DNA of 64,000 bases from DATAZK01 sp965199805 (GTDB lineage Bacteria > Actinomycetota > Actinomycetes > Frankiales > Frankiaceae): NCBI GenBank assembly GCA_965199805.1, contig CBDATO010000001.1:930001-994000 (forward strand). Direction: 5' to 3'. This document shows positions 23,891 to 32,883 of this stretch, piece after piece. A program made the position numbers and the translations under genes. Numbering within the stretch: position 1 is the first letter of the stretch; every line of letters begins with the position of its first letter. The notes beneath the pieces were generated by a model. That model had not been told where the DNA came from. It worked only from the letters and a program-made list of their open reading frames with translations, and made no database searches.

Positions 23891-26305
23891 TCACACCGGG
23901 GACGGCGGCTCGGTGCCGATGACCCCGAGCTTCTCCAGCCGGTCGAGCTCGTCCTGCTCGAGGCCGAGGATGCCGGACAGCACCTGCACGTTGTGCTCGC
24001 CGACCAGGTGGGCAGGCCAGCGGATCCAGCGGTCGACCCCGGACATGCGGAACGGCTGGCTCGGCACCAGGTGGGTGCCGACCACGTCGCTGTGCACCTC
24101 CTCGAGGTAGCCGCGGGCCATGAGGTGCGGATTTGCCGGCAGGTTGCGCGGGCTGGTGAGGGTGGCCGCGGGCACACCGGCCGCGATCAGCTCCTCGACC
24201 GTCGCGGCCACGTCGCGGCCCCGGGCCCACTCGCCGAGCCGGGCGTCGAGCGCGTCGGCGGCCGACCGGCGGCCGGCGAAGCCGGCGAGCGCCGGATCCC
24301 GCGCCCACTCCGGCGAGCCGAGCACCTGAACCAAAGCCTGCCACTGCTCGTCGGACGCGACCGACAGCGCCAGCCACCGCTCGTCGGCGGTGCCCATAGC
24401 CTCCGGCGCATGGCAGGCGTAGAGCCCCTGCGGCGCCGCGTACGGCGAGCGGTTGCCGTCACGCTGCAGCACCGTGCCGGTGGCCGAGTACTCGATGACC
24501 TGCTCAGCCGTCATGTTGAGCGCCTGGTCGAGCAGCGGTGCCTCGACGAGCTGGCCCTCGCCGGTGGCGTCGCGGGCCGCCAGCGCGGTGAGCACGGCGA
24601 AGGCGGCGTGCATCCCGCCCATGGGGTCGCACGGGCCGCGCGGCACCAGCGGCTCGCCGTCGGCGTAACCGGTCACCCAGGCCATGCCCGACATCTGCTC
24701 GACGGTCTGGGCGAAGCCGAGCCGGCCCCGCCACGGGCCCTCCAGGCCGAAGGCGGGCATGCGCATCATGACTGCGCGCGGGTTGATGGCGTGCACCTGC
24801 TCCCAGCCGAGCCCCCATTTCTCGAGCACGCGGGGCGTGTAGTTCTCGACCACGACGTCGGCCCACTCGACCAGCTTGCGGACGAGCTTGCGCCCCTCCT
24901 CGGCGGCCTCCTCACCACCGGCCCCGCCCATATCGATGGTGACGCCGAGCTTGTTGGGGTTGATCGCCATGTGGAAGCCGCTGTACTCCCACCAGCGGTC
25001 ACGCCCGAGGAACATGATCGCGCTGGCGAGGCGCATCGGGTCGAGGTGGCTGAGCGACTCGACGTGCACGGCCTCGGCCCCGAGGGCGGCGAGCAGCTGG
25101 GCCACGGCCGGGCCGGCCCACCACGCGGTGAGGTCGAGCACCTTGAGGCCCCGCAGCGGCAAAGCACCGTCGGCCGGCGACGCCGCCGCGGGCCGCTCGC
25201 GGATAAGCGTGGCCGGGTCGTCGGCGCCGAGCTCGGGGGCGGGCCCGGGCTGCGGGGCGCGCTCACCGTTCAGCAGGTAGTGCGAGCGCGGCGTGCGTAC
25301 GCCCGTGGCCGGGTCGGTCGCGTAGAAGTCGCGGGCGACCGGCTGCTCGTCCTCCATGACCGACTTGCCGTCGTTGACCCGCGCGGTCGGCACCCGGAGC
25401 TGCTCGGCACGCTCGAGCACCTCGGCCGACGTGTGCGCCTGGGTGTAGCCGCGGACGAGCCGGTCCCACTCCTCGCGGTTGGCGATGCGGCCCTGGATGT
25501 TGCCCCACGTCTCGTGGCCGACCATCTCGGGATGCCCGATCAGCTCCGCGAAGGCCTTGAAGTGCTGGGCGCCGTTGGTGTTGAAGCCGATCCAGCCGTC
25601 CGCGGTCGGGTCGATGGACGGCAGCTCGACCGACCGCGGGGCGATCGGGAACTGCGGCCGGCCCATCAGGCTGAACATGAGGTCGCCGTACAGGTTGGTG
25701 GCGAGCACCATGACCTCGAACCACGAGACGTCGAGCAACGCGCCCTCGCCGCTGCCGACCCCGCGGCGCAGCGTGGCGAGTGACGCGGCGGCGGCGGTGG
25801 CCCCGGCCGACCATTCGGCGATGCGGCCGCCGGCCTGCACGGGCGGGCGGCTCATGATGCCGCGGCTCGCGATCGACCCGCACTCGGCCTGCACGGTGAA
25901 CTCGGTGGCGGGGCGGCCGGCGTACGGACCCGTGAGCCCGTACGGGGTGATCGAGCAGACCACGAGGCGCGGATCGGACTCGTGCAGCGCCTCGACGTCG
26001 AGGCCCACGTCACCGGAGTCGATGACGAGGTCGGCGGACGCGATCAGCTGCCGGACGTGGTCGTCGGCCGGCGTACCGACGACCGAGCGCTTGCCGGCGG
26101 CGAGGAAGCGGAAGAGTGCGCCGACCGCGTCACCGGTGGCACCCGAGGCGGACCACTGCCGCAGCGGGTCGCCGCCCGCCGGCTCGACCTTGACGACCTC
26201 GGCGCCGGCGTCGACCAGCAGCTTCGCCGCGTAACCCCCGGCGATGCCGACAGCGGTCTCGACGACCCGGATGCCACTCAGTGGTCGAACAGCAGTCGGC
26301 CTCAT
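23891..26305 (-). CDS. Tandem-domain family III (CaiB/BaiF) CoA transferase
   Basis: 804 residues made of two complete family III CoA-transferase units. The first (about 1-395) begins RPLSGIRVVETAVGIAGGYAAKLLVDAGAEVVKVEP. The second (about 420-800) begins LPLRGLKVLDLTAWWAGPAVAQLLAALGAEAVHVES. Family III enzymes are usually dimers of one such chain, interlocked, so this fusion could form the dimer within one polypeptide. Two-domain forms occur in other actinobacteria. The ATG at 26305 overlaps the stop of the partner CoA-transferase gene by 4 bp. Substrate unknown. Confidence 0.9.
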   Translation of the reverse strand: MRPTAVRPLSGIRVVETAVGIAGGYAAKLLVDAGAEVVKVEPAGGDPLRQWSASGATGDAVGALFRFLAAGKRSVVGTPADDHVRQLIASADLVIDSGDVGLDVEALHESDPRLVVCSITPYGLTGPYAGRPATEFTVQAECGSIASRGIMSRPPVQAGGRIAEWSAGATAAAASLATLRRGVGSGEGALLDVSWFEVMVLATNLYGDLMFSLMGRPQFPIAPRSVELPSIDPTADGWIGFNTNGAQHFKAFAELIGHPEMVGHETWGNIQGRIANREEWDRLVRGYTQAHTSAEVLERAEQLRVPTARVNDGKSVMEDEQPVARDFYATDPATGVRTPRSHYLLNGERAPQPGPAPELGADDPATLIRERPAAASPADGALPLRGLKVLDLTAWWAGPAVAQLLAALGAEAVHVESLSHLDPMRLASAIMFLGRDRWWEYSGFHMAINPNKLGVTIDMGGAGGEEAAEEGRKLVRKLVEWADVVVENYTPRVLEKWGLGWEQVHAINPRAVMMRMPAFGLEGPWRGRLGFAQTVEQMSGMAWVTGYADGEPLVPRGPCDPMGGMHAAFAVLTALAARDATGEGQLVEAPLLDQALNMTAEQVIEYSATGTVLQRDGNRSPYAAPQGLYACHAPEAMGTADERWLALSVASDEQWQALVQVLGSPEWARDPALAGFAGRRSAADALDARLGEWARGRDVAATVEELIAAGVPAATLTSPRNLPANPHLMARGYLEEVHSDVVGTHLVPSQPFRMSGVDRWIRWPAHLVGEHNVQVLSGILGLEQDELDRLEKLGVIGTEPPSPV

Positions 26306-27498
26306 GCCACCACCCCGTCCTTGCGCAGCTGCGTGACCTCGTCGCCGGCCAGGCCGAACTCCTCGAGCACCGCATCGGTGTTGGAGCCGACGTAGGCGTA
26401 CGAGCGGCTGACCGCCTCGCCGTTCGCCTCCATGCCCGACAGCCGCGGCGACGGGCGAAGCTGGCGACCGCCGGGCGTGGTGACGAACGCACCGCGCGCG
26501 ACGTTGTGCGGGTGCTCGTGCGCCTCCGCGAGCCGCATCACCGGCGCGTAGCAGACGTCGGTGCCCTCGAGCAGCGCCGTCCACTCGTCGCGGGTCTTCG
26601 TCTTGAACACCTCGGCCAGCCGGTCACGGACGGCCGGCCACTGGCTCTGGTCGTACTGCTTCGGCAGGTCGTCGGCCGCGACGCCGATGGCGTCGAGCAG
26701 CTGGCGGTAGAAGTGCGGCTCGATCGGGGCGACGGTGACGTACTTGCCGTCGGAGGTCTCGTACACGTTGTAGAAGGGCGCACCGCCGTCGAACAGGTTG
26801 CTGCCGATCTCCTCGGTGTGCATCCCGGAGCCGGCCATGCCGTAGAAGACGCTGTACAGCGACATGACCCCGTCCAGCATGGCGGCGTCGACCACCTGAC
26901 CCTTGCCGGTGCGGCTCGCCTCGAACAGCGCACACACCACCCCGTACGCGAGGTGCAACCCGCCGCCGGCGAAGTCGCCCAGCACCTGCAGCAGCGGCAC
27001 CGGCGGCCCGCCCACCGGGCCGATCGACCCGATCGCGCCCGACAGCGACTCGTAGTTCAGCGAGTGCCCCGCCGAATGCGCCAGCGGGCCGCTCTGCCCC
27101 CAGCCGGTGAGCCGTCCGTAGACCAGCTTCGGGTTGCGGGCCAGCAGCTCGTCGGGTCCGAGGCCGAGGCGCTCCGCGACCCCGGGCCGGAAGGCCTCGA
27201 GCAGCACGTCGGCCTGCTCGACCAGGCGCTGGACCAGCGCGACGCCGTCCGGCGACTTGAGGTCGACGGCGATCGAGCGCCGGCCGCGGTCGAACTCCCG
27301 CCAGTGCAGCTTCTCGGAGTCCTGCGGCGGCTCGGCCGGCGCGTCGCTCACCCGGTTGACCCGGATGACGTCGGCGCCCATGTCGGCGAGCTTCATGGTG
27401 CCGTACGGCAGCGCCCCCAGGCCGGCCAGCTCGATGACCCGCACTCCGGCCAGGGGACCGTGCGGGCGTACGGGCGCGGAGCCGGGGGTCTCACTCAT
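26302..27498 (-). CDS. Alpha-methylacyl-CoA racemase / family III CoA transferase
   Basis: 398 residues in the CaiB/BaiF fold. The N-terminus GPLAGVRVIELAGLGALPYGTMKLADMGADVIRVNR and the block GHSLNYESLSGAIGSIGPVGGPPVPLLQVLGDFAGGG are characteristic of alpha-methylacyl-CoA racemases, which epimerise 2-methylacyl-CoA in branched-chain or sterol side-chain breakdown. ATG at 27498 chosen; an ATG at 27507 adds three residues. Translationally coupled to the tandem-domain CoA transferase downstream. Confidence 0.9.
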   Translation of the reverse strand: MSETPGSAPVRPHGPLAGVRVIELAGLGALPYGTMKLADMGADVIRVNRVSDAPAEPPQDSEKLHWREFDRGRRSIAVDLKSPDGVALVQRLVEQADVLLEAFRPGVAERLGLGPDELLARNPKLVYGRLTGWGQSGPLAHSAGHSLNYESLSGAIGSIGPVGGPPVPLLQVLGDFAGGGLHLAYGVVCALFEASRTGKGQVVDAAMLDGVMSLYSVFYGMAGSGMHTEEIGSNLFDGGAPFYNVYETSDGKYVTVAPIEPHFYRQLLDAIGVAADDLPKQYDQSQWPAVRDRLAEVFKTKTRDEWTALLEGTDVCYAPVMRLAEAHEHPHNVARGAFVTTPGGRQLRPSPRLSGMEANGEAVSRSYAYVGSNTDAVLEEFGLAGDEVTQLRKDGVVA

Positions 27499-27533
27499 GG
27501 TCAGCATTCGACCAGAGCAGGGTGCGGCTCCGG

Positions 27534-29042
27534 TCACCGGGACGGTCCGGTACCTCCTGAGGGCGGTATCGCCTGGTTGTTGTTCAGGACGTAGCCGTTC
27601 CACTGGAAGGTCACGTCGGCATGGCCACCGGTGGCGCAGCAGTCGGGGTCGTTGGGCAGGTAGAGGACGTAGCGGAGCGTGATCGTGGCCAACGACCGGT
27701 CGAAGACCCCCACCGAGCGACTGGCGGTCGAGTCGTCGTTGCCGATGAACGTGTCGCCGGCGAAGAAGAAGGCCCGGTTCGTGTAACCGTCGGCCTTGTC
27801 GGACTCGCTGGCGATGACGACGTTGATCGGATAGTCCGGGTCCCAGTACTTCATGGTGCTGGCGTACGGCGTGTAGCCCAGGGCCTTCACGACCGCCAAG
27901 GCCTTCGGCAGCGAGGCGGAGACGGTTGCGCTCGGCACGGGAGCCAGCGTCAGCGGGGCGGTCGGTGCGGCCGTCGGGCCGGCCCCGCCGCCCGTGCCGC
28001 CGTCCCGGAGCACGAGCACCGCCGTGACGGCGCCGATGGTGACGAGCAGTACCGCAATGACGGCCATGGTCAGCAGCAGGCGCCGGTCGGTACGACCACC
28101 CGCTGCCGGCGTGCCCGGCACGTTGAACCCGCCGGAGTCCGCGGTCTGCTCCCCCGGAGCCGGTGCGGACCCGTCACGCGGCTGCAGCCGGGTGGGGTCC
28201 TCGGCCGCGGCCGGGCCGCTCGGCTGCGCCGGACGGTGCAGCGTGCCGAGCAGCTGCGGCAGCTCGGCCGAGACCGGCCGCTTCGTGGGGTCCTTGTCCA
28301 GCGCCGCCTCGACCGGCCCCCGCACCTGATCCGGCAGGCCGACGAGATCGGGCTGGGCCTGGGAGATGCGGTACGCGACCGCCGCCACGTCGCCGCTGCC
28401 GAACGGGACGCGGCCGGTGCCCGCATACGCGACGCACAGCCCCCAGCCCCAGACGTCGCTCGCGCGGCTCGCCTGCCGGCCGTCCAGCACCTCGGGCGCG
28501 AGCCACAGCGGCGATCCGACCACCGCACCGGTCTCGGTCAGCCCCAGCTCGTTCTCCGGCTTGGCGATGCCGAAGTCGATGAGCTTCGGCCCGCTCCAGG
28601 CCAGCACGACATTGGCCGGCTTGAGGTCGCGGTGCACCAGCCCCGCAGCGTGCAGGGCGGCGACGCCCGCGGCGATGTCGACGGCGAGGGCCCGCAGCCG
28701 CTCGGCCGGGATCGGACCGTTCGTCTCCACGGCGTGCTGCAGCGAGGCGCCCTCGACGTACTCCGTCGCCATCCACAGCAGCTCGCCCTCGGTCTGCGAG
28801 CCCAGCAGTGCGGCCACGTGGGGACTGCTGACCCGGCCGGCGGCGTCCACCTCGCGGACGAAGCGCTGCCGGTACTCCCGGTTCTGCGCCAGCACCGGCT
28901 GCAGCACCTTGAGCGCGACCGCTTCGTCCTGCGGCCCGAAGGCGAGGTAGACGACACCCATGCCGCCGCTGCCCAGGCGTCCGTGCAGCGCGTACGGCCC
29001 GATCGTGGGCGGGTCGCTCGCGAGCAGCGCGGACAAAGGCAC
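27534..29042 (-). CDS. Membrane Ser/Thr protein kinase (PknB type)
   Basis: About 502 residues. The kinase domain (about 14-265) has the Gly loop GRLGSGGMGVVY, the catalytic lysine K45 in AVALKVL, the HRDLKPAN loop with D139, and IDFGIAKP with metal-binding D156. A Pro/Ala linker leads to one membrane helix (about 322-345), then a ~150-residue extracytoplasmic region without PASTA repeats. The start is uncertain: a GTG at 29042 gives the usual short N-terminus; upstream codons add poorly supported sequence. Divergent from ureA. Confidence 0.9.
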   Translation of the reverse strand: MPLSALLASDPPTIGPYALHGRLGSGGMGVVYLAFGPQDEAVALKVLQPVLAQNREYRQRFVREVDAAGRVSSPHVAALLGSQTEGELLWMATEYVEGASLQHAVETNGPIPAERLRALAVDIAAGVAALHAAGLVHRDLKPANVVLAWSGPKLIDFGIAKPENELGLTETGAVVGSPLWLAPEVLDGRQASRASDVWGWGLCVAYAGTGRVPFGSGDVAAVAYRISQAQPDLVGLPDQVRGPVEAALDKDPTKRPVSAELPQLLGTLHRPAQPSGPAAAEDPTRLQPRDGSAPAPGEQTADSGGFNVPGTPAAGGRTDRRLLLTMAVIAVLLVTIGAVTAVLVLRDGGTGGGAGPTAAPTAPLTLAPVPSATVSASLPKALAVVKALGYTPYASTMKYWDPDYPINVVIASESDKADGYTNRAFFFAGDTFIGNDDSTASRSVGVFDRSLATITLRYVLYLPNDPDCCATGGHADVTFQWNGYVLNNNQAIPPSGGTGPSR

Positions 29043-29175
29043 GCCGAAGTATCGCTTGCCGGCGGCGTTCTCCCCCTGACACCACACGTGACGGCCGTGT
29101 TGCACCGGCGTGAAGTTCTGCGCCCCGGGGGTCCCGACCGGGTCGCGGCGGGAGCGCGCTGATTAAGGTCGGCGC

Positions 29176-29478
29176 GTGCAGCTGACCCCACGTGAGCAGG
29201 AACGGCTCATGGTGCTGTGGGCCGCCGAGGTCGCCCAGCGGCGGCGCGGCCGGGGGCTGCAGCTCAACTACCCGGAGGCGGTGGCGATCCTGTCGGCCTT
29301 CGTGCTGGAAGGGGCGCGCGACGGGCGCAGCGTCAGCGAACTCATGGTGAGCGGCCGCGACGTACTGACCCGCGCCGACGTGCTCGACGGCATCCCCGAG
29401 ATGCTGGTGGAGGTCCAGGTGGAAGCCACGTTTCCGGACGGCACGAAGCTGGTCACGATTCACGAGCCCATTCCGTGA
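29176..29478 (+). CDS. ureA: Urease gamma subunit
   Basis: 100 residues, the usual UreA length, starting MQLTPREQERLMVLWAAEVAQRRRGRGLQLNYPEAVAILSAF at GTG with AAGG about 8 bp upstream. It ends with EVQVEATFPDGTKLVTIHEPI. One of three structural subunits of the nickel urease that splits urea to ammonia and carbon dioxide. First gene of the ureABCFGD operon; its stop overlaps ureB (GTGA). Confidence 0.97.
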   Translation: MQLTPREQERLMVLWAAEVAQRRRGRGLQLNYPEAVAILSAFVLEGARDGRSVSELMVSGRDVLTRADVLDGIPEMLVEVQVEATFPDGTKLVTIHEPIP

Positions 29479-29789
29479 CGCCCGGCGAAGTGCTGTACGG
29501 CGAGGGTGACATCACGCTGAACCCGGGGCGGCCCGTCCTGCTGATGCACGTCGAGAACACCGGTGACCGGCCGATCCAGGTCGGCTCCCACCTGCACTTC
29601 GCCGAGACCAACGCGGCGCTGGCGTTCGACCGCGAGGCCTCCTGGGGCCACCGGCTCGCCGTGCCCGCCGGCACCTCGGTGCGGTTCGAGCCGGGCATCG
29701 CGCAGGACGTCGAGCTCGTGCCGCTCGCCGGCGCCCGCATCGTCTACGGAATCCGCGGGCTCGCAGCCGGACCGTTGGACCGGGCATGA
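29475..29789 (+). CDS. ureB: Urease beta subunit
   Basis: 104 residues with the UreB pattern PGEVLYGEGDITLNPGRP, NTGDRPIQVGSHLHFAETNAALAFDR and FEPGIAQDVELVPLAG. GTG start overlapping the ureA stop by 4 bp; the stop overlaps ureC by ATGA. Structural subunit packed around the active-site subunit UreC. No unusual residue noticed. Confidence 0.97.
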   Translation: MTPGEVLYGEGDITLNPGRPVLLMHVENTGDRPIQVGSHLHFAETNAALAFDREASWGHRLAVPAGTSVRFEPGIAQDVELVPLAGARIVYGIRGLAAGPLDRA

Positions 29790-31525
29790 GCGATCTGAGC
29801 CGGGAGCGTTACCGGCAGCTGTACGGCCCGACCGCCGGCGACCGGATCCGGCTCGCCGACACCGAGCTGCTCATCGAGATCGAGCAGGACCTGTCCCGCG
29901 GCCCGGACCACGAAGCGACCGGTGACGAGGCCGTCTTCGGCGGCGGCAAGGTGATCCGCGAGTCGATGGGCCAGTCCATCGCCACCCGCGCGCAGGGCAC
30001 GCCCGACCTGGTCATCACCGGCGCGGTCGTGCTCGACCACTGGGGTGTCGTCAAGGCCGACGTCGGCATCCGCGACGGACGCATCGTCGCGCTCGGCAAG
30101 GCCGGCAACCCGGAGACGATGGTCGGCGTCCACCCCGACCTGGTGATCGGCCCGTCCACCGAGGTGCTGGCCGGCAACGGCAAGATCCTCACCGCCGGCA
30201 CCGTCGACAGCCACGTCCACCTGATCAGCCCCAGCCAGCTGCCCGAGGCCCTGGCCGCCGGCACCACGACGATCATCGGCGGCGGCACCGGCCCGGCCGA
30301 GGGCACCAAAGCCACCACCGTCACGCCCGGGGCCTGGAACCTGGCGCGCATGTTCGAGGCGCTCGACGCCTGGCCGATCAACGTGCTGCTGCTCGGCAAG
30401 GGCAACACCGTCGGCCGCGAGGCACTGGTCGAGCAGCTCAAGGCGGGCGCCGGCGGCTTCAAGCTGCACGAGGACTGGGGCTCCACACCGGCCGCGATCA
30501 ACGCGTGCCTGTCGGTCGCCGACGAGTACGCGGTGCAGGTCGCGCTGCACACCGACACCTTGAACGAGGCCGGCTTCGTCGAGAACACGCTGGCCGCGAT
30601 CAACGGCCGGTCGATCCACAGCTACCACACCGAGGGTGCCGGCGGCGGCCACGCGCCCGACATCATCACCGTCGCCGGGGTGGCCAACGTGCTGCCCAGC
30701 TCGACCAACCCGACCCGGCCGCACACCGTCAACACGCTGGCCGAACACCTCGACATGCTGATGGTCTGCCACCACCTGAACGCCCGGGTGCCCGAGGACC
30801 TGGCGTTCGCGGAGTCGCGGATCCGGCCGTCGACCATCGCCGCCGAGGACGTGCTGCACGACCTCGGCGCCATCTCGATGATCGGCAGCGACTCGCAGGC
30901 GATGGGCCGCATCGGTGAGGTCGTCATCCGTACCTGGCAGACCGCCCACGTCAACCTCGTCCGCCGGGGCGCGCTGCCCGGCGACCGCGGGTCGAACAAC
31001 GCCGGCGACAATCTGCGGGCCCGCCGCTACGTCGCCAAGTACACGATCTGCCCGGCCGTCGCGCACGGCATCGACGGTGAGGTCGGCTCGGTCGAGGTCG
31101 GCAAGCTCGCCGACCTCGTGCTGTGGGACCCGGTGTTCTTCGGGGTGCGACCGTCGGCGGTGATCAAGGGCGGCATGATCGCGTACGCGCCGATGGGTGA
31201 CGGCAACGCCTCCATCCCCACCCCCCAGCCGGTGCTGCCCCGGCCGATGTGGGGCTCGTACGGACGCGTCCCCGCCGAGACGTCGGTGCACTTCGTGGCG
31301 CCGGTGGCGCTGGAGGACGGGCTCGCCGACCGGTTGCGCGTCGAACGCCGCCTCGCCGCCGTCGCCGACACCCGTGGCCGCGGCAAGGCCGACATGCCGG
31401 AGAACGCCGCGCTCCCCCGCATCGAGGTCGAGCCCGACACGTTCACCGTGCGCATCGACGGCGAGGTGGTCGAGGAGGCTCCCGCGCAGGTGCTGCCGAT
31501 GGCGCAGCGTTACTTCATGGCATGA
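29786..31525 (+). CDS. ureC: Urease alpha subunit (catalytic)
   Basis: 579 residues with the complete nickel site. Ligands are H143 and H145 in DSHVHLISP, the carbamylated K226 in GGFKLHEDWG, H255 in ALHTDTL, H281 in SYHTEGAGGGH, and D369 in IGSDSQAMGR. The catalytic flap histidine is H329 in MVCHHLN. All lie at a constant offset of nine from the Klebsiella enzyme numbering, so nothing is lost. It should be active once loaded by UreFGD. In this window it would use urea from the ureide pathway next door. Confidence 0.98.
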   Translation: MSDLSRERYRQLYGPTAGDRIRLADTELLIEIEQDLSRGPDHEATGDEAVFGGGKVIRESMGQSIATRAQGTPDLVITGAVVLDHWGVVKADVGIRDGRIVALGKAGNPETMVGVHPDLVIGPSTEVLAGNGKILTAGTVDSHVHLISPSQLPEALAAGTTTIIGGGTGPAEGTKATTVTPGAWNLARMFEALDAWPINVLLLGKGNTVGREALVEQLKAGAGGFKLHEDWGSTPAAINACLSVADEYAVQVALHTDTLNEAGFVENTLAAINGRSIHSYHTEGAGGGHAPDIITVAGVANVLPSSTNPTRPHTVNTLAEHLDMLMVCHHLNARVPEDLAFAESRIRPSTIAAEDVLHDLGAISMIGSDSQAMGRIGEVVIRTWQTAHVNLVRRGALPGDRGSNNAGDNLRARRYVAKYTICPAVAHGIDGEVGSVEVGKLADLVLWDPVFFGVRPSAVIKGGMIAYAPMGDGNASIPTPQPVLPRPMWGSYGRVPAETSVHFVAPVALEDGLADRLRVERRLAAVADTRGRGKADMPENAALPRIEVEPDTFTVRIDGEVVEEAPAQVLPMAQRYFMA

Positions 31526-32169
31526 CCCTCCCCGTAGGCCTCTTACTGCTTGCTGACGGACGCACTCCCACCGGCGGGCTCGCGCATTCCGGCGGGGTGG
31601 AGCAGGCGGTGGTGGCCGGGCTGGTGTCCGACGAGGACACGTTGCTCGCGCTGCTGCGCGCCCGGTTGGGGACGGCCGGCCTCGTCGCTGCGGGCCTCGC
31701 CGCCCGGGCCTGCTCCGGTGACGACCTTGTGGAGCTGGACGCCGCGGCAGACGCGCGGATGCCGTCGGCCGCCGCCCGTGACGCCAGCCGCATCCAGGGG
31801 CGGGGCCTGCTGCGGCTGGCCCGGGCGAGTTGGCCGCACCCGGCGTACGTACGCGGTGGGCCGCTGGGCGAGCGTCCGCACCACGCGCTCGTGCTCGGCG
31901 TCGCCGTGGCTGCCGCCGGTGGCACGCCGGATCAGGCCGCGCTCGTGGCGGCGCTCGGCTCGGTGAGCGGCCCGGCGTCCGCCGCCGTACGCCTGCTCGG
32001 CCTCGACCCCATCGCGGTGACCGCCGTGCTGGCGCGCCTCGCGGCCGACGTCGAAGCGGTGGCGGCCCGGGCCTGCGCCGCCGACCGACTGCCCGCCACC
32101 GGACACCCGCTCCTCGACATCTTCGCCGAGCAGCACGCCGCCCGCGGCACCACGCTCTTCACTTCATGA
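31522..32169 (+). CDS. ureF: Urease accessory protein UreF
   Basis: 215-residue all-helical accessory protein, beginning MTLPVGLLLLADGRTPTGGLAHSGGVEQAVVAGLV. The GGLAHSGGVEQAV motif corresponds to the UreF hallmark. It bridges UreD/H and UreG and gates GTP hydrolysis during nickel insertion. It is somewhat short compared with proteobacterial UreF, as usual in actinobacteria. The start ATG overlaps the ureC stop. Confidence 0.92.
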   Translation: MTLPVGLLLLADGRTPTGGLAHSGGVEQAVVAGLVSDEDTLLALLRARLGTAGLVAAGLAARACSGDDLVELDAAADARMPSAAARDASRIQGRGLLRLARASWPHPAYVRGGPLGERPHHALVLGVAVAAAGGTPDQAALVAALGSVSGPASAAVRLLGLDPIAVTAVLARLAADVEAVAARACAADRLPATGHPLLDIFAEQHAARGTTLFTS

Positions 32170-32180
32170 CGGAGGGACCC

Positions 32181-32870
32181 ATGACGCTCACCCACTCGCA
32201 CGACCACGGCACCCACGACCACGGCACCCACGAGCACGAGCCCGCGCAGCTGCACGGCCGGGCACTGCGCATCGGCATCGGCGGGCCGGTCGGCTCGGGC
32301 AAGACCGCGCTGGTCGCCGCACTCTGCCGCACGCTGCGCGACGAGCTGAACCTCGCCGTCGTGACCAACGACATCTACACCACCGAGGACGCCGACTTCC
32401 TGCGCCGCAATGCGGTGCTGCCCGACGAGCGGATCAGCGCTGTCGCCACCGGGTGCTGCCCGCACACCGCCATCCGCGACGACATCGCCGCCAACCTCGA
32501 CGCCGTCGAGGACCTCGACGCCCGCTTCGACGGCCTGGAGCTGGTGCTGGTCGAGAGCGGCGGCGACAACCTCACCGCCGTCTTCAGCCGCGGCCTGGTC
32601 GACGCGCAGATCTTCGTGCTGGACGTCGCCGGCGGCGACAAGGTGCCGCGCAAGGGCGGCCCCGGTGTCACCACGGCCGACCTGCTCGTTATCAACAAGA
32701 TCGACCTGGCCCCGATGGTCGGTGCCGACCTCGAGGTGATGCGCCGCGACGCGGGCGCGGTGCGCGGCGAGCTGCCCACCGTGTTCACCAACCTGCGGGC
32801 CGCCGACGGTGTCGCCCCGGTGGCGGCGTGGGTGAGCGAGCAGTTGGCGCATCGCCGCGCAAACGTCTGA
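32181..32870 (+). CDS. ureG: Urease accessory GTPase UreG with His-rich N-terminus
   Basis: 229-residue SIMIBI GTPase delivering nickel. P-loop GPVGSGKT at 35-42, the CPH metal motif (C93, H95), the ESGGDN loop, and NKIDLAP for guanine recognition. Residues 5-19 alternate histidine with acidic or small residues (seven His), a likely nickel store. The ATG at 32181 is preferred over 32166 because GGAGGG precedes it by 4-5 bp. No ureE gene is present, so this His tail may take over its nickel-carrier role. Confidence 0.95.
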   Translation: MTLTHSHDHGTHDHGTHEHEPAQLHGRALRIGIGGPVGSGKTALVAALCRTLRDELNLAVVTNDIYTTEDADFLRRNAVLPDERISAVATGCCPHTAIRDDIAANLDAVEDLDARFDGLELVLVESGGDNLTAVFSRGLVDAQIFVLDVAGGDKVPRKGGPGVTTADLLVINKIDLAPMVGADLEVMRRDAGAVRGELPTVFTNLRAADGVAPVAAWVSEQLAHRRANV

Positions 32871-32883
32871 GGGCTCATAGACC

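Noticed and set aside
32166..32180. Upstream ATG for ureG
   Set aside because: GGAGGG lies between this ATG and the second one, so it serves the ATG at 32181.
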